NCBI GenBank assembly: GCA_003024785.1
Contig: PUQB01000668.1
Location: forward strand, 1 to 64,000
Source: Selaginella tamariscina
Lineage: Eukaryota; Streptophyta; Lycopodiopsida; Selaginellales; Selaginellaceae
Direction: 5' to 3'
DNA length: 64,000 bases
Shown: piece by piece, positions 11,968-23,000 of the stretch
Numbering within the stretch: the first letter of the stretch is position 1
How the letters are laid out: each line of letters starts with the position of its first letter
Made by a program: the position numbers and the translations under genes
Notes under the pieces: generated by a model
The model's input: only the letters and a program-made list of their open reading frames with translations
What the model was told of the DNA's origin: nothing
Database searches by the model: none

Positions 11968-12940
11968 TCACGGGCAAGCTGTAGGACCAGTGAGGTGAAC
12001 ACCAGAGAACGGAAAAATGGCGACACACCTATGGATGAGTGTGCCTGTTGTTGTACGCGAACTCGGCAGCATGAAGGAGATCGACCTAATCATCTTGTAG
12101 ATGAGAAATGAACACCAGAGATATTGTTTCAGAGTTTGAATCGTGCGCTTCGTTTGGCCATCTGTTTCAGGATGATGTGCAGTAGACAATTTCCTGGTGA
12201 TATGTAGCCGATCTAGGAATCTCTGCCAAAATGCCAAAGTGAACTAGGGACCTCGATCAGTGACAAGTTCATCAGGAAGACCATGAAGACGGAACACCTC
12301 CCGGTACACCAGATCTGCAGCATCAGGACCCGAACATGTCTTGTTGCAAGGAACAAAGTGCCCCATCTTAGATAATCGATCAACAATGACTAGGACAACA
12401 TCAAACCCTCTAGAAAGGTAGTAAATCAATGAGGAAATCCATGGTGATGGAGGACCATGGCTGCTGAGCAATAGGAAGAGGCTGTAGTAAGTCAGCTGGT
12501 CGATGACGAGGAAGCTTTGTACGCTGGCACGTGTCACAAATTGCACAAATTTCTCATACATGCGAAGTCGAGGCCACTAGAACACACGTTGTACCAGCTC
12601 GATTGTCTTTCGAATGTCAAAATGTCCTACAACTGTGTTGTCATGACAATGTTGGACACTCCAACCTCAGTTCTCCGTTCGAAACTAGATTTGAATGTGG
12701 TGGTACAGCAACCCATTATGAAAGATGGAAAGCGTCATAATCTCGTAGTTATGACCCTGAAGACAATGGTTGAACTTGTCGAACATGTGCAAGGACATCA
12801 CGAGCAAACTCATCCTTGAGGGAGATTTTCTCGGATTAGATCCAAAAACGAAGTGTCAACTGGAGCAGAAGAACGGGAAAGCGTTCACCAACAACTGGTC
12901 GGAGCTCAGGATGACTTGTTCTTGTTGATCAAATGGATTT
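11968..12940 (-). pseudogene. Element B integrase
   Basis: The minus-strand ORFs at 12,561-12,244 and 12,237-11,968 give the integrase core. Visible motifs are GFDVVLVIVDRLSKMGHF around the first catalytic region, LVTDRGP with the second catalytic Asp, and STAHHPETDGQTKRTIQT. In gypsy integrases the residue after QT is the catalytic Glu of the DD35E triad; here the codon at 12,148-12,150 encodes Lys. A frameshift near 12,240 separates the two ORFs. Integration activity is therefore unlikely. Confidence 0.85.
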
Positions 12941-14411
12941 CACCTGGTACTGGAGCTAGGTAACTGCGACGAGATAAGGCATCTGCTTTGCCATTTAGAC
13001 GACCGACGATGAATAATCACGTATCGAACCGGGACAAAGACTGTGCCCATCGCCTGACGTCGATTGAGAACTCGTGCTGTTGCCCAGTACTGGAGGTTCT
13101 TGTGATCACAATACACCTTAACCACATGTGGGGAACCTTCAAGGAATCTGCGCCACTCCTCAAAGGCATCGACGATCGCCAAGCTCCTTGTTGTAGACAT
13201 TCGTAGTTGATCTCAGGTGCAGTGAACTTGCGGGAATGGAAAGCAATGGGATGGAGAAGATGATCTGGACCTTCCTGGGACAACACTCCACCAATGGCGA
13301 AGTCAGAGGCATCAGCTTCCACGAAATATGGCTTCGCAGGGTCAGGATGGATAAGAACAGGTGCCGAGGTGAACGCCTTCTTTAGGAACTCGAACGCCTC
13401 CTCAGCCTCAGAGGACCAGACAAATGGAACATCCTTGCCAGTCAACTTCGTCAATGGCAATGCAATCTTGGAGAAATCCCGAACGAAACGTCGATAGAAG
13501 TTCGCAAACCCGAGGAAACATCGAACATCACGAACATTTGATGGTCTCTCCCACTCCAATACAGTCCGGACTTTTGCAGGATCCATGTGAACACCTTCAG
13601 CTGAAATGATGTACCCCAGGAACTCGACAGACTGCTGACTGAAAGAGCACTTCTCCAACTTGGCAAAAAGTGGTGCTTGAGCCTCTCCAAGACTAACCGT
13701 ACATGCCGTTCGTGTTCTTCTCGAGTCTTGGAAAATATCAGGATGTCGTCTAGGTACATGATGACAAACAAATCCAAGAAGTCCCGAAAATATCGTTAGC
13801 CATGTGCTGGAACACAGCAGGTGCATTTGTCAGGCCGAACGGCATTACTACGTACTCGAAATGTCCGTAGCGTGTACGGAAAGCTGTTTTCCACTCGTCC
13901 CCTTCTCGAATTCGGATGAGATTGTACGCTCCTCTTAAATCGATCTTTGTGAAGTACCGGCACCAGAAAGACGTTCGAGCATGTCGGAGACGAGCGGGAG
14001 AGGATACTTGTTTGGAATGGTGACCTTATTCAGATCTCGGTAGTCCACCACGAGCCGGAGACTTCCATCCTTCTTGGAAACAAAGAATACTGGAGCACCA
14101 GCCGGTGATCGCGAATGACGGATAAATCCGGTGACAAGATTCTCCTCAATGTATTTCCTCAATGTCTCCAACTCTTGGTGAGAGACCGTAAATGGGACCG
14201 GAGGACGGCTGCTTACCCTCAACGAGATCGATAGGACAGTCGTACTCACGGTGCGGTGGCAAGGCAGAAGCTTTCTTTTTGTCGAAGACGTCTGCGAAAT
14301 CATACTGCTTTGGTAAGGCAGGAGGAGAACAGAAACATCCTTAGCAGAGCAGGGATAGACTTTGATAACAGACACTGGGTCATGTCGGCTATCTTTCTTG
14401 AACTGCTTCAA
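12941..14411 (-). pseudogene. Element B reverse transcriptase and RNase H
   Basis: In translation order, 14,411-13,935 carries the RT fingers ([45 protein letters not shown]). 13,777-13,451 carries the active site [11 protein letters not shown], with YLDD intact. 13,826-13,017 carries the RT thumb and RNase H ([48 protein letters not shown]). The frame changes near 13,930, 13,770 and 13,060 through single-base indels. The domain order and motifs are those of Ty3/gypsy pol. Confidence 0.93.
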
Positions 14412-15400
14412 GGTGATATGCGAGACTGAAGTGGAGGAGGAACTGGAACAGGATCGGAATCAAAGAGTGTGGCTGGAGTTGAAACAGCTGGGAAACTGTT
14501 CATGAAACGTTCTCTCCAACCAGGATCCACCAACTCGATCCACGGCAAACCAAGGATAATCGTAGAGTCTAAAAACAACACTGAAGGAGATGTTGCACAC
14601 AGCACGCAAGCAACGACCTCAACGAACTCCGTGTCATTTATTACCGCTCCAGATTTGATATCTCGTCCATCAACGACCCGTATAGAACCAGGAGTCTTCA
14701 AAGGATGTAGACGAATCCCGTGCTTGAACAAAATTCTTGTCGATGAAATTTGCGTTCGCTCCGCTATCCACCAAAGCTTTACCAGAGAACTACCTCTGTC
14801 TTCAGCTGCACCAGAACATGGAACGGCTTGCACACCTTTGTGGATGGAATGGATCCAACATGTCTTTGATCTCGTCCTGCAACCCCGACCGGAAAACCTC
14901 CTCGAGAGCACATCTCCCCAGGTGACATCACAAGCAAAGAGTTGGAACTTTGACGTGTACTCTGTTACCGACATACCCCTTGGTGAAGTTGGTAGAGTTT
15001 GGTGATGGCAGCACTCTCATGATCCACGTCATTGAACATCGTCGTGAACCGTTCCACAAACTCCTCAAAATTCTTAAGGATCGGATCATTATTCTCCAAC
15101 AAGGCTGAGAACCACGAAAGAGCAGAACCGGAAAGTAGCGACCCGATCAATCCAACCTTAATAGGTTCTATGTTGTAGCACCTCAGCTGCATCATGATTC
15201 GCAGACGAACTTGATTAAGAAAACCTCAGAACTTTGATTGGGTACCATCAAACTTTTCGGGCATGCTAATCTTTGGCTTTAGAGAATTTGCATGTTGTCA
15301 GAGCTGATCTCTCTCCAAGTGTAGTTGTTCGATATGCTGCTGGAGGATAGCAACTTGCTCATGAAGAGCATGCTCAGACATGATGAATCGAAGAAAAAAA
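14408..15400 (-). pseudogene. Element B gag and protease
   Basis: The minus-strand ORF at 15,195-14,965 has capsid-like LIGSLLSGSALSWFSALLE and FEEFVERFTTMF, typical of plant gypsy Gag. The ORF at 14,974-14,408 has a retropepsin-like tail (VDGRDIKSGA and then ILGLPWIELVDP). The protease DTG/DSGA motif and the zinc knuckle are obscured by frameshifts. Gag probably starts near the ATG around 15,380 on the minus strand. Confidence 0.75.
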
Positions 15401-15478
15401 TTGAAGAAAGAAAGAAAGAAAATGGGATCGATGACAAGCGGGAGCAGAAGCTTGTCACACCTGAGAATCATTCAAACT

Positions 15479-15857
15479 GTCACGACCTTGTGCAAAGGGC
15501 GAAACCTTTAGAACAAGGGCAGAACCTTTGAGCTGAAAGGAGGAGATTGTATTCAAGAGAAATGAATACAAAATGAAACACAAGGCCAAAGACTAGTGTT
15601 GAATGATTCTGAAAAACTTAGAACTAGAACCCTGTTTATATATCTAAGGTCCTGAGGATTATGTGGTCCATAACTGGTCTGAAATGTGTGGTCCACAACT
15701 AGTCTGGAACATGCGTATGAATATACGCCTTGCTGTTGATGGTGTAATTCAGCATCCAGGATCATACGGACAAGTTGGTTAACACATATGTGTGTTAGTG
15801 GAAAGGTCTCAGGTTTCAAGTCCTGTGAAAGGCAAAAAATAACTCATGATCCTTACA
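15479..15857 (-). repeat. Element B 5' LTR
   Basis: 379 bp matching 10,152-10,533, from TGTCACGACC to GATCCTTACA. It lies upstream of gag in element orientation. The sequence next to it (GTTTGAATGATTCTCAGG on the minus strand) does not match the usual initiator-Met primer site, so the primer is undetermined. Confidence 0.88.
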
Positions 15858-16644
15858 AAACCCATGTCACAACCCTAAAGGGTGTGCTCGGGCATTGTAT
15901 TGTGTGACTTTCAGCCTAGTGTTACATCTTCATGTGACACTACTTTTACGATGTGGGCTATCATGTCATATCCCCTTAAATTCAAAAGTTGCACCAAGTG
16001 CCACAAACGTGGCTCCTATGCCAACTCTAAAACCCCTTCATGAACCCTCAGGAATGGGTAACATGAACCTGTCAAACAAGATCCCAACTCTAAAACCCCT
16101 TCCTAAACCCTCAGGAACTGGGTAACATGAACCTGTCAAACAAGATCCTAGTTCCTCAGGTAACTGAACTAATGTGTCAAACAAGATCCCAGTTCCTCAA
16201 GTAACATGAACCTGTCAAACAAGATCCCACACCCATAGTTGGACAAGGACATGTGTGTCTTGCTTAGCCATGTGACACTATTTTCCACGATGTGAGCTAT
16301 CATGTCATAGCCACTTAAATTCAAAAGTTGCACCAAGTGCCACAAACGTGGCTCCTATGCCAACTCTAGAACCCCTTCCTAAACCCTTAGGAACTAGGTA
16401 ACATGAACCTGTAAAACAAGATCCCATGCCCATAGTTGGACAAGGAGACGTGTGTGTCTTGCTTGGCCATGAGTGTTACACTTAGCTTGATATGGAGGAG
16501 AAGGTTGAAGACAAGCCTCAACCTGAATGCATTCTGACAAGACCTCCCATGTATGAATTCGTCAACGTTAAGGGTAAGCTACCCTAAAGGTGGGACATAC
16601 CCCTGTTATCTAGAAGTTAGGGCAATACAACATAGGGTTGTACC
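15858..16644 (-). mobile_element. Split LTR-A copy, piece 2, with internal duplications
   Basis: Resumes the reverse LTR-A (CCATGTCACAACCCTAAAGG) interrupted at 10,151. It contains a local duplication: the block starting CATGTGACACTA with CCAACTCTA and CTCAGGAAC occurs at about 15,931-16,130 and again at 16,268-16,420. Shorter repeats of CCTGTCAAACAAGATCC lie between the two. It ends GGGTTGTACC at 16,635-16,644, where element C is inserted. Confidence 0.8.
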
Positions 16645-17062
16645 TGTCACGACCCAATACAGAATGCAGGATACAGGATATGGGTTACAGGATATGCTTA
16701 TAGGATATACCTACAGGATATGCCTGTAGAATTTCCTACAGGATATTCCTATAGGATATGCCTATAGGATATGCCTAGAGGATAAGGGTCACTATTTTAC
16801 TCATGACTAGATTAGCTTGGAGTTGTGAATAAAAGCTTTGACCTAATTGTTGTATAATTAGTTATTATTAACATCAGTCTTTCTACCATCAATCTTGTCT
16901 TGTCTTGTTCTTGTTTTGTCTTGCTCCTTGCCTCCTACTCTTGTCTTGTTCTTGGTTCCTAGTTCTTATCTACTCCTGTCTTGTTCCATGTCCTCTTCTG
17001 AGTCAAGCTTCCTTGTTCTCGGAATCCTACTTACTTCTTTGTTCCTGGTTCGTGGCTTGACA
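16645..17062 (+). repeat. Element C 5' LTR with AGGATATGCCTA-type short repeats
   Basis: 418-bp LTR. Its first 140 bp or so (16,655-16,790) is a degenerate array of AGGATATGCCTA, AGGATATACCTA and CAGGATATGC units. The middle has TTGTCTTGTTCTTG-type pyrimidine-rich repeats. The same arrangement, slightly shorter, is found in the 3' LTR at 22,080-22,180. Confidence 0.9.
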
Positions 17063-17158
17063 ATTTGATAGTAATTACTTTAATAGCTTTCTGATTTCCA
17101 GCTACTTTTTTTTCCTTGATTCTTCTCCTTCATTTTCCTCCTTTTTTCTTTCATAATC

Positions 17159-18107
17159 ATGACCGATTTTGAGCAATTTCAACGCAGCACCAAATATTGC
17201 TTCATGAGCTGGCCACTTTGCGCCAAGTGGTCACAGATTTGCAAGGTTCCACCAACTGCACATGCAGCTGTGATGCATCCTCCAAGGTTGCTGTGCAGGC
17301 TCTCTCTCAAGCATCCGTGGTTTCCTTTCCATCGAACACTTCTTCGGAGCGAAGATCAATGCCAAAAAGTTCAATGGCAATCGTGCCGATTTCCAAGGGT
17401 TCCTGAATCAATCAGGTTTTGATCCCATGCAACCATGCGCTACTCGACTGATGCACAAAAGGTTGGCCTTTTGGCATCCCTACTAGTTGGATCTCCACGG
17501 GCTTGGGTTGCCCTTTGCTGGAGCGTGACACCCATTGATGGAAGACTTTGAAGGTTTCGTGGCTGCCTTTGCTTTGGAGATCCCATAAGTACCGTTCCGC
17601 ATGCACGAAGTTATGAAAGCTCACACAAGGATCTCGACCAGCTTCCGTTTATGCATCCAATTTCAGCAACTTTGCACAACATTCCATGGGACGAGATGCA
17701 TTGATTGAACACTTCCGTTTTGGGTTGAGGGATGACGTGAAGGACCTTCTCCTTACGTTATCGGATGCCCAAACATTAGCGGAGATCATGCAACAGGCCT
17801 TCGCTGCGACAACGCTTGTTCGAGTGTCGTCAGGAAAAATCGTCAGCAGTTCTTGCAAACCAATCCTGCAGCTGTGGTACATACTCTTGTGACACCTTCT
17901 GGAGTAGTTCCTATGGAGGTTGAGAAATACAAGTGTGGCTCACTTTTCGCTGCTGAGAAGCAACGTTGCCGCAGTGAGAATCTATGTTTGTATTGTGGTG
18001 AAGCAGGACACAAGGCGGCAGAATGTCCTATTAAAGCCAGGAAGTTCAAGACGCGTGAAGTTGAAGCTGAAGTTCAGTCGGAAAACTTCAATGTTCACTT
18101 CGTCTAG
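17159..18107 (+). pseudogene. Element C gag
   Basis: Gag is split over frames. HELATLRQVVTDLQGSTNC is at about 17,200-17,260, a capsid-like segment ending MGRDALIEHFRFGLRDD is at about 17,640-17,730, and a CCHC zinc knuckle CLYCGEAGHKAAEC is at about 17,985-18,030 (C-x2-C-x4-H-x4-C intact). The Ser-rich N-terminus, capsid and knuckle are in the normal order. Confidence 0.85.
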
Positions 18108-18199
18108 GAGCCACGAAGTTGGACGTAGGTGCAGGCTCCATTGGTGCTGCTCATACCATTCCATCACTCAAGTTTCCTGTACACATTCATCTCAATAAT

Positions 18200-18520
18200 C
18201 GAGAGCTCAAGGAGTTTGCCCTTTAGACACTGGTGCAAATGCATGCTTCATGGATGACACTTTTGCAACTCAACATGGCATTTCGGTGGTGAAGTTGAAG
18301 CGTGCAGTTCCTGTAGAGGTGGCCGATGGTCGTTTGATTGCTTTTGGCAGTTACCCATGCTACCAAACCTCTCTCTTGCAGTCATGGCGCATTAACTGTT
18401 CAATTTCCTTCAACTTGATCAAGACTCGGTCGACTCCCATCATTTTGGGCATGCCATGGTTCGTTGTTGCAAATCCTCAGATCGACTGGAGGTCTAGGAC
18501 GCTCACGTTTTCCTCTCCAG
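18200..18520 (+). pseudogene. Element C retropepsin protease
   Basis: DTGANACFMDDTFA at about 18,228-18,270 is the protease active-site motif. It is followed by VEVADGRLIAFGSY and IILGMPWF, the conserved flap and the ILGxPW motif of gypsy proteases. A stop just before the DTG indicates a frameshift or consensus error. Confidence 0.85.
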
Positions 18521-18529
18521 CAACCAGGA

Positions 18530-19230
18530 TCAATCCTGTACCTTCCTGTGTGCAGGATACATCCTTAGTGTCTGAGGCAGTACAAGCTACAGGATTGACC
18601 GTGCCTATTCCTTGTATCAGTGTTGAAGACTCCTCCTCGACAGGATTCACCTCATGTCAGTTCCTCAGCACATCCGCAGGCTCTCTCCACTCCTGTAAGT
18701 TTGCGGATTCCTGTACAGGGTTCTTCCAATCCTGTATCAGTGTCGAAGGTTCCTCCTCAACAGGATCCACCTCCTATTGGTTCGTCAGCACACTCACAGG
18801 CTCTCCTCACTTTGCATCCACGGACTTCTGTATACAGGATTCTTCCAATCCTGTACACTTGTCAACATCACACATGTTTCTCCCAATCCTGCCTTTTTTC
18901 ATTACTCTTTTTTGTTCCACCCCCCAAGATCCTTCCTTTTTTCAATCACAGCTCCCTCCTTCTCCTCTCCGAGTTCTTACCACTACCATGCATGAACTTG
19001 CCACTGATCCTGCTCCTTTTCATCTTTTTGCCTTCCAAGTAACTCCTACGTCCTCTTCTACCTTTCTTGTATCTGACTCCCTGTTTTTCAATCTCCTTCT
19101 CCTGTTCCTTCTTCTTCTCCTCCTTCTTCCCTACCATCCAAGTATCACTCCTTTCAGAACGTTTTTGACAAGCACAAGGCTAGTTCTTCCTGTTCACAGG
19201 TCCTATGACTGTCCTATCATCTTGTAAAAA
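18530..19230 (+). repeat. Element C low-complexity Ser/Thr/Pro linker with duplicated unit
   Basis: The segment between protease and RT is pyrimidine-rich and encodes a Ser/Thr/Pro-rich linker. A unit of about 125 bp containing CCTGTATCAGTGT, TCCTCCTC and ACAGGAT is tandemly duplicated (about 18,610-18,735 and 18,736-18,860). A CTTCTTCTCCTCC run lies near 19,100. Confidence 0.65.
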
Positions 19231-20480
19231 AAGACTCCATTCGGATTCGGACTGATTTATGCACTATCACCTACAGAATTGGAGGTTCTTCGTCAATACA
19301 TCGAGGAAAACTTGGCATCCGGCTTCATTGTCACTCAAAGTCCCCTTGCAGGAGCACCTATCTTTTTGTCAAGAAGAAAGATGAGAGTTTACGTTTGGTT
19401 GTGGACTACAGAGGTTTGAATCAAGTCACCATTCGGAACCAATACCCATTTCCATTGATCCCGGAACTTCTCGATCGGCTGAAGGAGCAAAAGTGTTCAC
19501 GAAGATCGATTTACGAGGGGCTTACAATCTTGTACGGATTCGTCCAGGCATGAGTGGAAGACTACCTTTCGTACAAGGTATGGACACTTCGAGTACATAG
19601 TGATGCCTTTCGACTTACCAATGCCCCAGCCGTTCCAACACATGGTGAACGACATCTTTCATGACTTCTTGACCAGTTTGTGGTAATCTACCTCGATGAC
19701 ATTTTAATTTTCTCCAAGGACCAGGCGGCATGACAAGCATGTACGACTAGTCCTATAGAGGCTTCACGAGCATGGCCTGTATGCGAAGTTGGAAGAAGTG
19801 TTTCTTCGACAGGGATACTGTGGAGTTCTTGGGCTACATCGTCTCTCTGCTGGCGTTTCCATGGACATGCACACAAGGTGAAGACTATCGAAGTGGGAGA
19901 GGCCCAAGTCTGTACGAGACGTACAATGTTTCCTTGGCTTTGCAAACTTTTACAGGCGTTTCATACAGGACTTCTCCAAGCGTGTACTTCCACTCACGGA
20001 ACTCACCAAGTGCACAGGAGTGTTCTCTTGGTCCACAAGGCGGAACATGCATTCACAACACTCAAGGACGCCTTCACGATAGCTCCGATTTTAGCACATC
20101 CTGATCCTTCTCGTCCCTTCTTCGTTGAAGCAGTGCCTCGAATTTTGCAGTAGGATCTGTTCTATCACAAGTTGGGAAGACAAGTTGCTTCATCCTGTAG
20201 CTTTTCACTCTCGTAAGTTCCTTTTGGTGAAGATCAATTACGAGATTCATGACAAGGAACTCAAGGCCATTGTGGATTCGTTCGAAGGAGTGGCGGCATT
20301 TTCCTGGAAAGTGTTGCGCATCCTGTACAAGTTCTTACGGATCACAAGACCTGGAGTATTTTCAAAACGGCTTGAGTTCTCATTGGTGACAGGTTAGGTG
20401 GGCGGAGTTCCTATCACATTTTGATTTTGTCATCATCTATAGGCCTGGTTTTCAAAATGGCAAGGCAGATGCATTGTTTA
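19231..20480 (+). pseudogene. Element C reverse transcriptase and RNase H
   Basis: Read with frameshifts, RT motifs appear in order: [33 protein letters not shown], and the active site [14 protein letters not shown] (19,680-19,720, YLDD intact). Then come EFLGYIVS and the RNase H start HPDPSRPFFVEA (about 20,097-20,130), HPVAFHSRKF and the INYEIHDKELKAIV motif. These are diagnostic of Ty3/gypsy. Confidence 0.92.
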
Positions 20481-20599
20481 GGCGCTCTTACCTTGCACCG
20501 ACCCCGGGCCGACATCCCTGCATATGACTGTCAAAAGCAAGTGTTGTTGGGTCCTGATCGACTTCAGCTTGCAGCACTACAAGTTCATTAAGCTCCAGC

Positions 20600-21530
20600 A
20601 GATTCCACACTCCTATGGACATCCGTTTGCAGTTGGCTACAAACGACTTGGCAAGGAATGTGTTTTCACACATTAGTCCTGACATTGCAAGTTCCTCTTC
20701 CTCCAGTTCCCGTACAGACTACAAGTTGTTTGCCATACAGACGGACTCCTGTACCGGGAAGGTCTCCTGTACGTTCCTGTTGGTGTTTAGGACTCGTGTG
20801 GTACAGGATTGTCATGATACCCCGGCTACAGGACATTTTGGTGTGGCCAAGACAGTTGAGTTGGTGACTCGCAACTATTGGTGGCCTGGGTTGCGAGGTT
20901 TTGTGGAAAGTTTGTACGGAGTTGTGACACCTGCAATAGGTCGAAATGCCTCGTCACGCCCTCTGGTCTTCTTCGTCCTCTTTGTTCCTTCTGCTCCTTG
21001 GAGATCCATTTCTATGGATTTCCTCACAGATCTTCCTTCTCGTGGATTTGATGCAGTTCTTGTGGTGGTTGACCGTTTCACCAAAAGGCTCATTTCCTAC
21101 CATGTCACAAGACTGCTACAGGCCAGACAACCTGAGTTGGTGATCCGAAGTATTCCGACACCATGGTCTTCCTGAGAGCATTGTTTCTGATCGAGGCCCA
21201 CAATTCATGTCCAAGTTTTGGCGAGAACTTCTCCGGAGTCTACAGGTTAAAGCGGACCTTTCTTCAGGATACATCCACAAACTGATGGGCAGTCAGAACG
21301 CACGATTCAGACCTTGGAGCAATATCTTTGCTGCTTCATCAGTTACCAACAGGACAACTGGTTTTCCAATGGCGGAGTTTGCCTACAACAACTCCGTTCA
21401 CGCATCTACAGGCCAGACACCTTTCTTTGCTCTTACAGGCTACCATCCACGTTTTGACTTTGCTCCTCCTGCTTCTCCTTCTTCCTCCTGCAGTACAGGA
21501 TCGTCTCCAGCATCTTCGTCAGGTACATGA
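20600..21530 (+). pseudogene. Element C integrase
   Basis: The HHCC part includes GHFGVAKTVELVTRNYWWP (20,830-20,890). The core has PWRSISMDFLTDLPSRGFD with the first catalytic Asp and a SDRGPQFMSKFWRELL segment with the second. In a shifted frame at 21,285-21,305 the bases still encode GQSER, so the catalytic Glu codon is preserved although the local frame is broken. [20 protein letters not shown] completes the core. Confidence 0.9.
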
Positions 21531-22059
21531 GGATCTCCGGGTTCATCTTCAGCAGGCACAGGAACGGTACAATCATGCTGATGCTCATCGTCAACCGGCA
21601 CCTGCATACAAGATTGGTGATCTCGTGTGGCTTCTTCGTCGGCATATTCGCACCAACAGGCCTTCTTCTAAGTTGGATTTTCAACGATTGGGCCCTTACA
21701 GGATTGCGGCTAGGTCAATCCTGTAGCTTTCCGACTCGAGTTACCATCTACGGTGAAACTTCATCCTGTGTTTCACACCTCTTTGTTGGAGCCGTATCAT
21801 TCCTTTTCTCTTCCTGGTCGTGCTTCTTCTCCTCCCCCCCTGTGGTCATTGACTGAACCTGAGTACGAAGTTGCAGCCATCCTTGATTCTCGTCTTCATC
21901 GCCGCCAACTTCAATACTTGGTGGATTGGAAAGGTTATTTGCCTACCATCGCACTTGGGAACCTGCATCCAACTTACTCCATGCTTTTCCAAAGTTGCTG
22001 CTTTCCATCGGCGTTATCCTGCTAAACCAGGTCCCAAGACTCGTGGAACTCGTCCTTAG
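21531..22059 (+). pseudogene. Element C integrase C-terminus and chromodomain
   Basis: The HPVFHTSLLEPYH motif (about 21,755-21,795) ends the integrase. It is followed by a chromodomain, EYEVAAILDSRLHRRQLQYL then VDWKGY (about 21,860-21,940), and an aromatic/WEP tail in a shifted frame. The C-terminal chromodomain makes this a chromovirus. In element B the same junction is amplified; here it is single-copy. Confidence 0.88.
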
Positions 22060-22070
22060 GGAGGAGGTGC

Positions 22071-22469
22071 TGTCACGACCCAATACAGGATGCAGGATAT
22101 AAGATACAGGTTACAGGATATGCTTATAGGATATACCTATAAGGATATGCCTGCAGGATATTCCTATAGGATATACTAGAAGATAAGGGTCACTATTTTT
22201 AGCTCATGACCAGATTAGCTTGGAGTTGTGAATATAAAAGCTCCGACCTAATTGTTGTACAATCAGTTATTATCAACACTAGTCTTTCTACGATCAATCT
22301 TGTTTTATCTTGTTTTGTCTTATCTTGCTCCTTGCCTCCTGCTCTTGTCTTGTTTCTGGTGCCTAGTTCCTGTCCTGCTCCCTGTCTTGCTCCTTGTCCT
22401 GCTTCTAAGTCAAGCTTCTTTGTTTTCGGAATCTTGTTCACTTCCTTGTTCTTGGATCATGGCTTGATA
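22071..22469 (+). repeat. Element C 3' LTR
   Basis: 399-bp match to the 5' LTR at 16,645-17,062, beginning TGTCACGACCCAATACAGG and preceded by a polypurine tract. Confidence 0.9.
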
Positions 22470-23000
22470 GTACTTAACAACATAAGCTAAAAGCTTGCAC
22501 TGGCAAAAAAGCAACAAACTCAATCATGAACCCAAGAGCTCTCCTACATGTACTACATGTACTATTTAATATATGTGACAAAGCCCCCCCCCCCCCCATT
22601 TTCATGTTTACATAAGTGGGTTGGCATGAAATCTCATTCCCAAAGGGAATATACTTGGTGAGTTAATTAACCTCTAAACCTAACCTGAGGGGTTTAAGGT
22701 GTGGGGTTAAGGAAACCCTAGGGTTATGTCAACCCTAGGATATACGACATGTCGAACTCACTAGAACCACCCAAAAACTAATCGGGACACAAAAAACTAG
22801 AGTAAGAGTTTTCTAGATGGAAGTGTTAGCTTTGCCTAGAGTTTCTTGCAAATACTTAATAACACCCGGCTGGACCATCATTAGATATCCAAATGCACTA
22901 AAAGGTCATGTTTTCTTTTACACTTAGGGCTTATCAACATAGTTCAGTACGTAACAACAATCAACATCCAAAGTAAAAAAGAGTCATAATAAAATTATGA
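22470..23000 (-). mobile_element. Split LTR-A copy, piece 3
   Basis: Resumes the reverse LTR-A after element C (CATAAGCTAAAAGCTTGCAC, matching the LTR at the equivalent of 890). It includes a 14-base C run at 22,584-22,597 and ends AAATTATGACA at 23,000, the complement of the LTR start. In minus orientation it directly follows a truncated pol, so it was probably the 3' LTR of the relic at 23,001-27,088. Confidence 0.8.

Larger units (their letters stand above)
10152..15857 (-). mobile_element. Element B: Ty3/gypsy chromovirus, minus strand, nearly complete
   Basis: Two LTRs of about 380 bp (10,152-10,533 and 15,479-15,857) start TGTCA and end TTACA on the plus strand. Between them a minus-strand coding region has gag, protease, reverse transcriptase, RNase H, integrase and chromodomain in the usual gypsy order. 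The complement of 10,534-10,550 reads GATAGGGAGGATAG, a polypurine tract beside the 3' LTR. The flanks AAACT (10,147-10,151) and AAACC (15,858-15,862) fit a 5-bp target duplication with one change. It is inserted in an LTR-A copy. Indels and stops interrupt the ORFs. Confidence 0.92.
16645..22469 (+). mobile_element. Element C: Ty3/gypsy chromovirus, plus strand, nearly complete
   Basis: LTRs at 16,645-17,062 and 22,071-22,469 start TGTCACGACCCAATACAG. The left LTR ends TTGACA; in the right one the end has mutated to TTGATA. The flanks GTACC (16,640-16,644) and GTACT (22,470-22,474) fit a 5-bp target duplication with one change. A purine-rich GGGAGGAGGTGC precedes the 3' LTR. The internal region encodes gag with a CCHC knuckle, protease, RT, RNase H, integrase and a C-terminal chromodomain, all with frameshifts. 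It is inserted in the same LTR-A copy as element B, but in the opposite orientation. Confidence 0.93.

Noticed and set aside
10152-16654. Elements B and C being one family because both show TGTCACGACC at an edge on the plus strand
   Set aside because: They are in opposite orientation and the rest of the LTRs is unrelated; the similarity is limited to a few bases at non-equivalent ends.
18530-19230. Separate Ser/Thr/Pro-rich cell-wall protein gene
   Set aside because: The ORF begins inside the protease domain and lies between protease and RT of element C, so it is the Gag-Pol linker.
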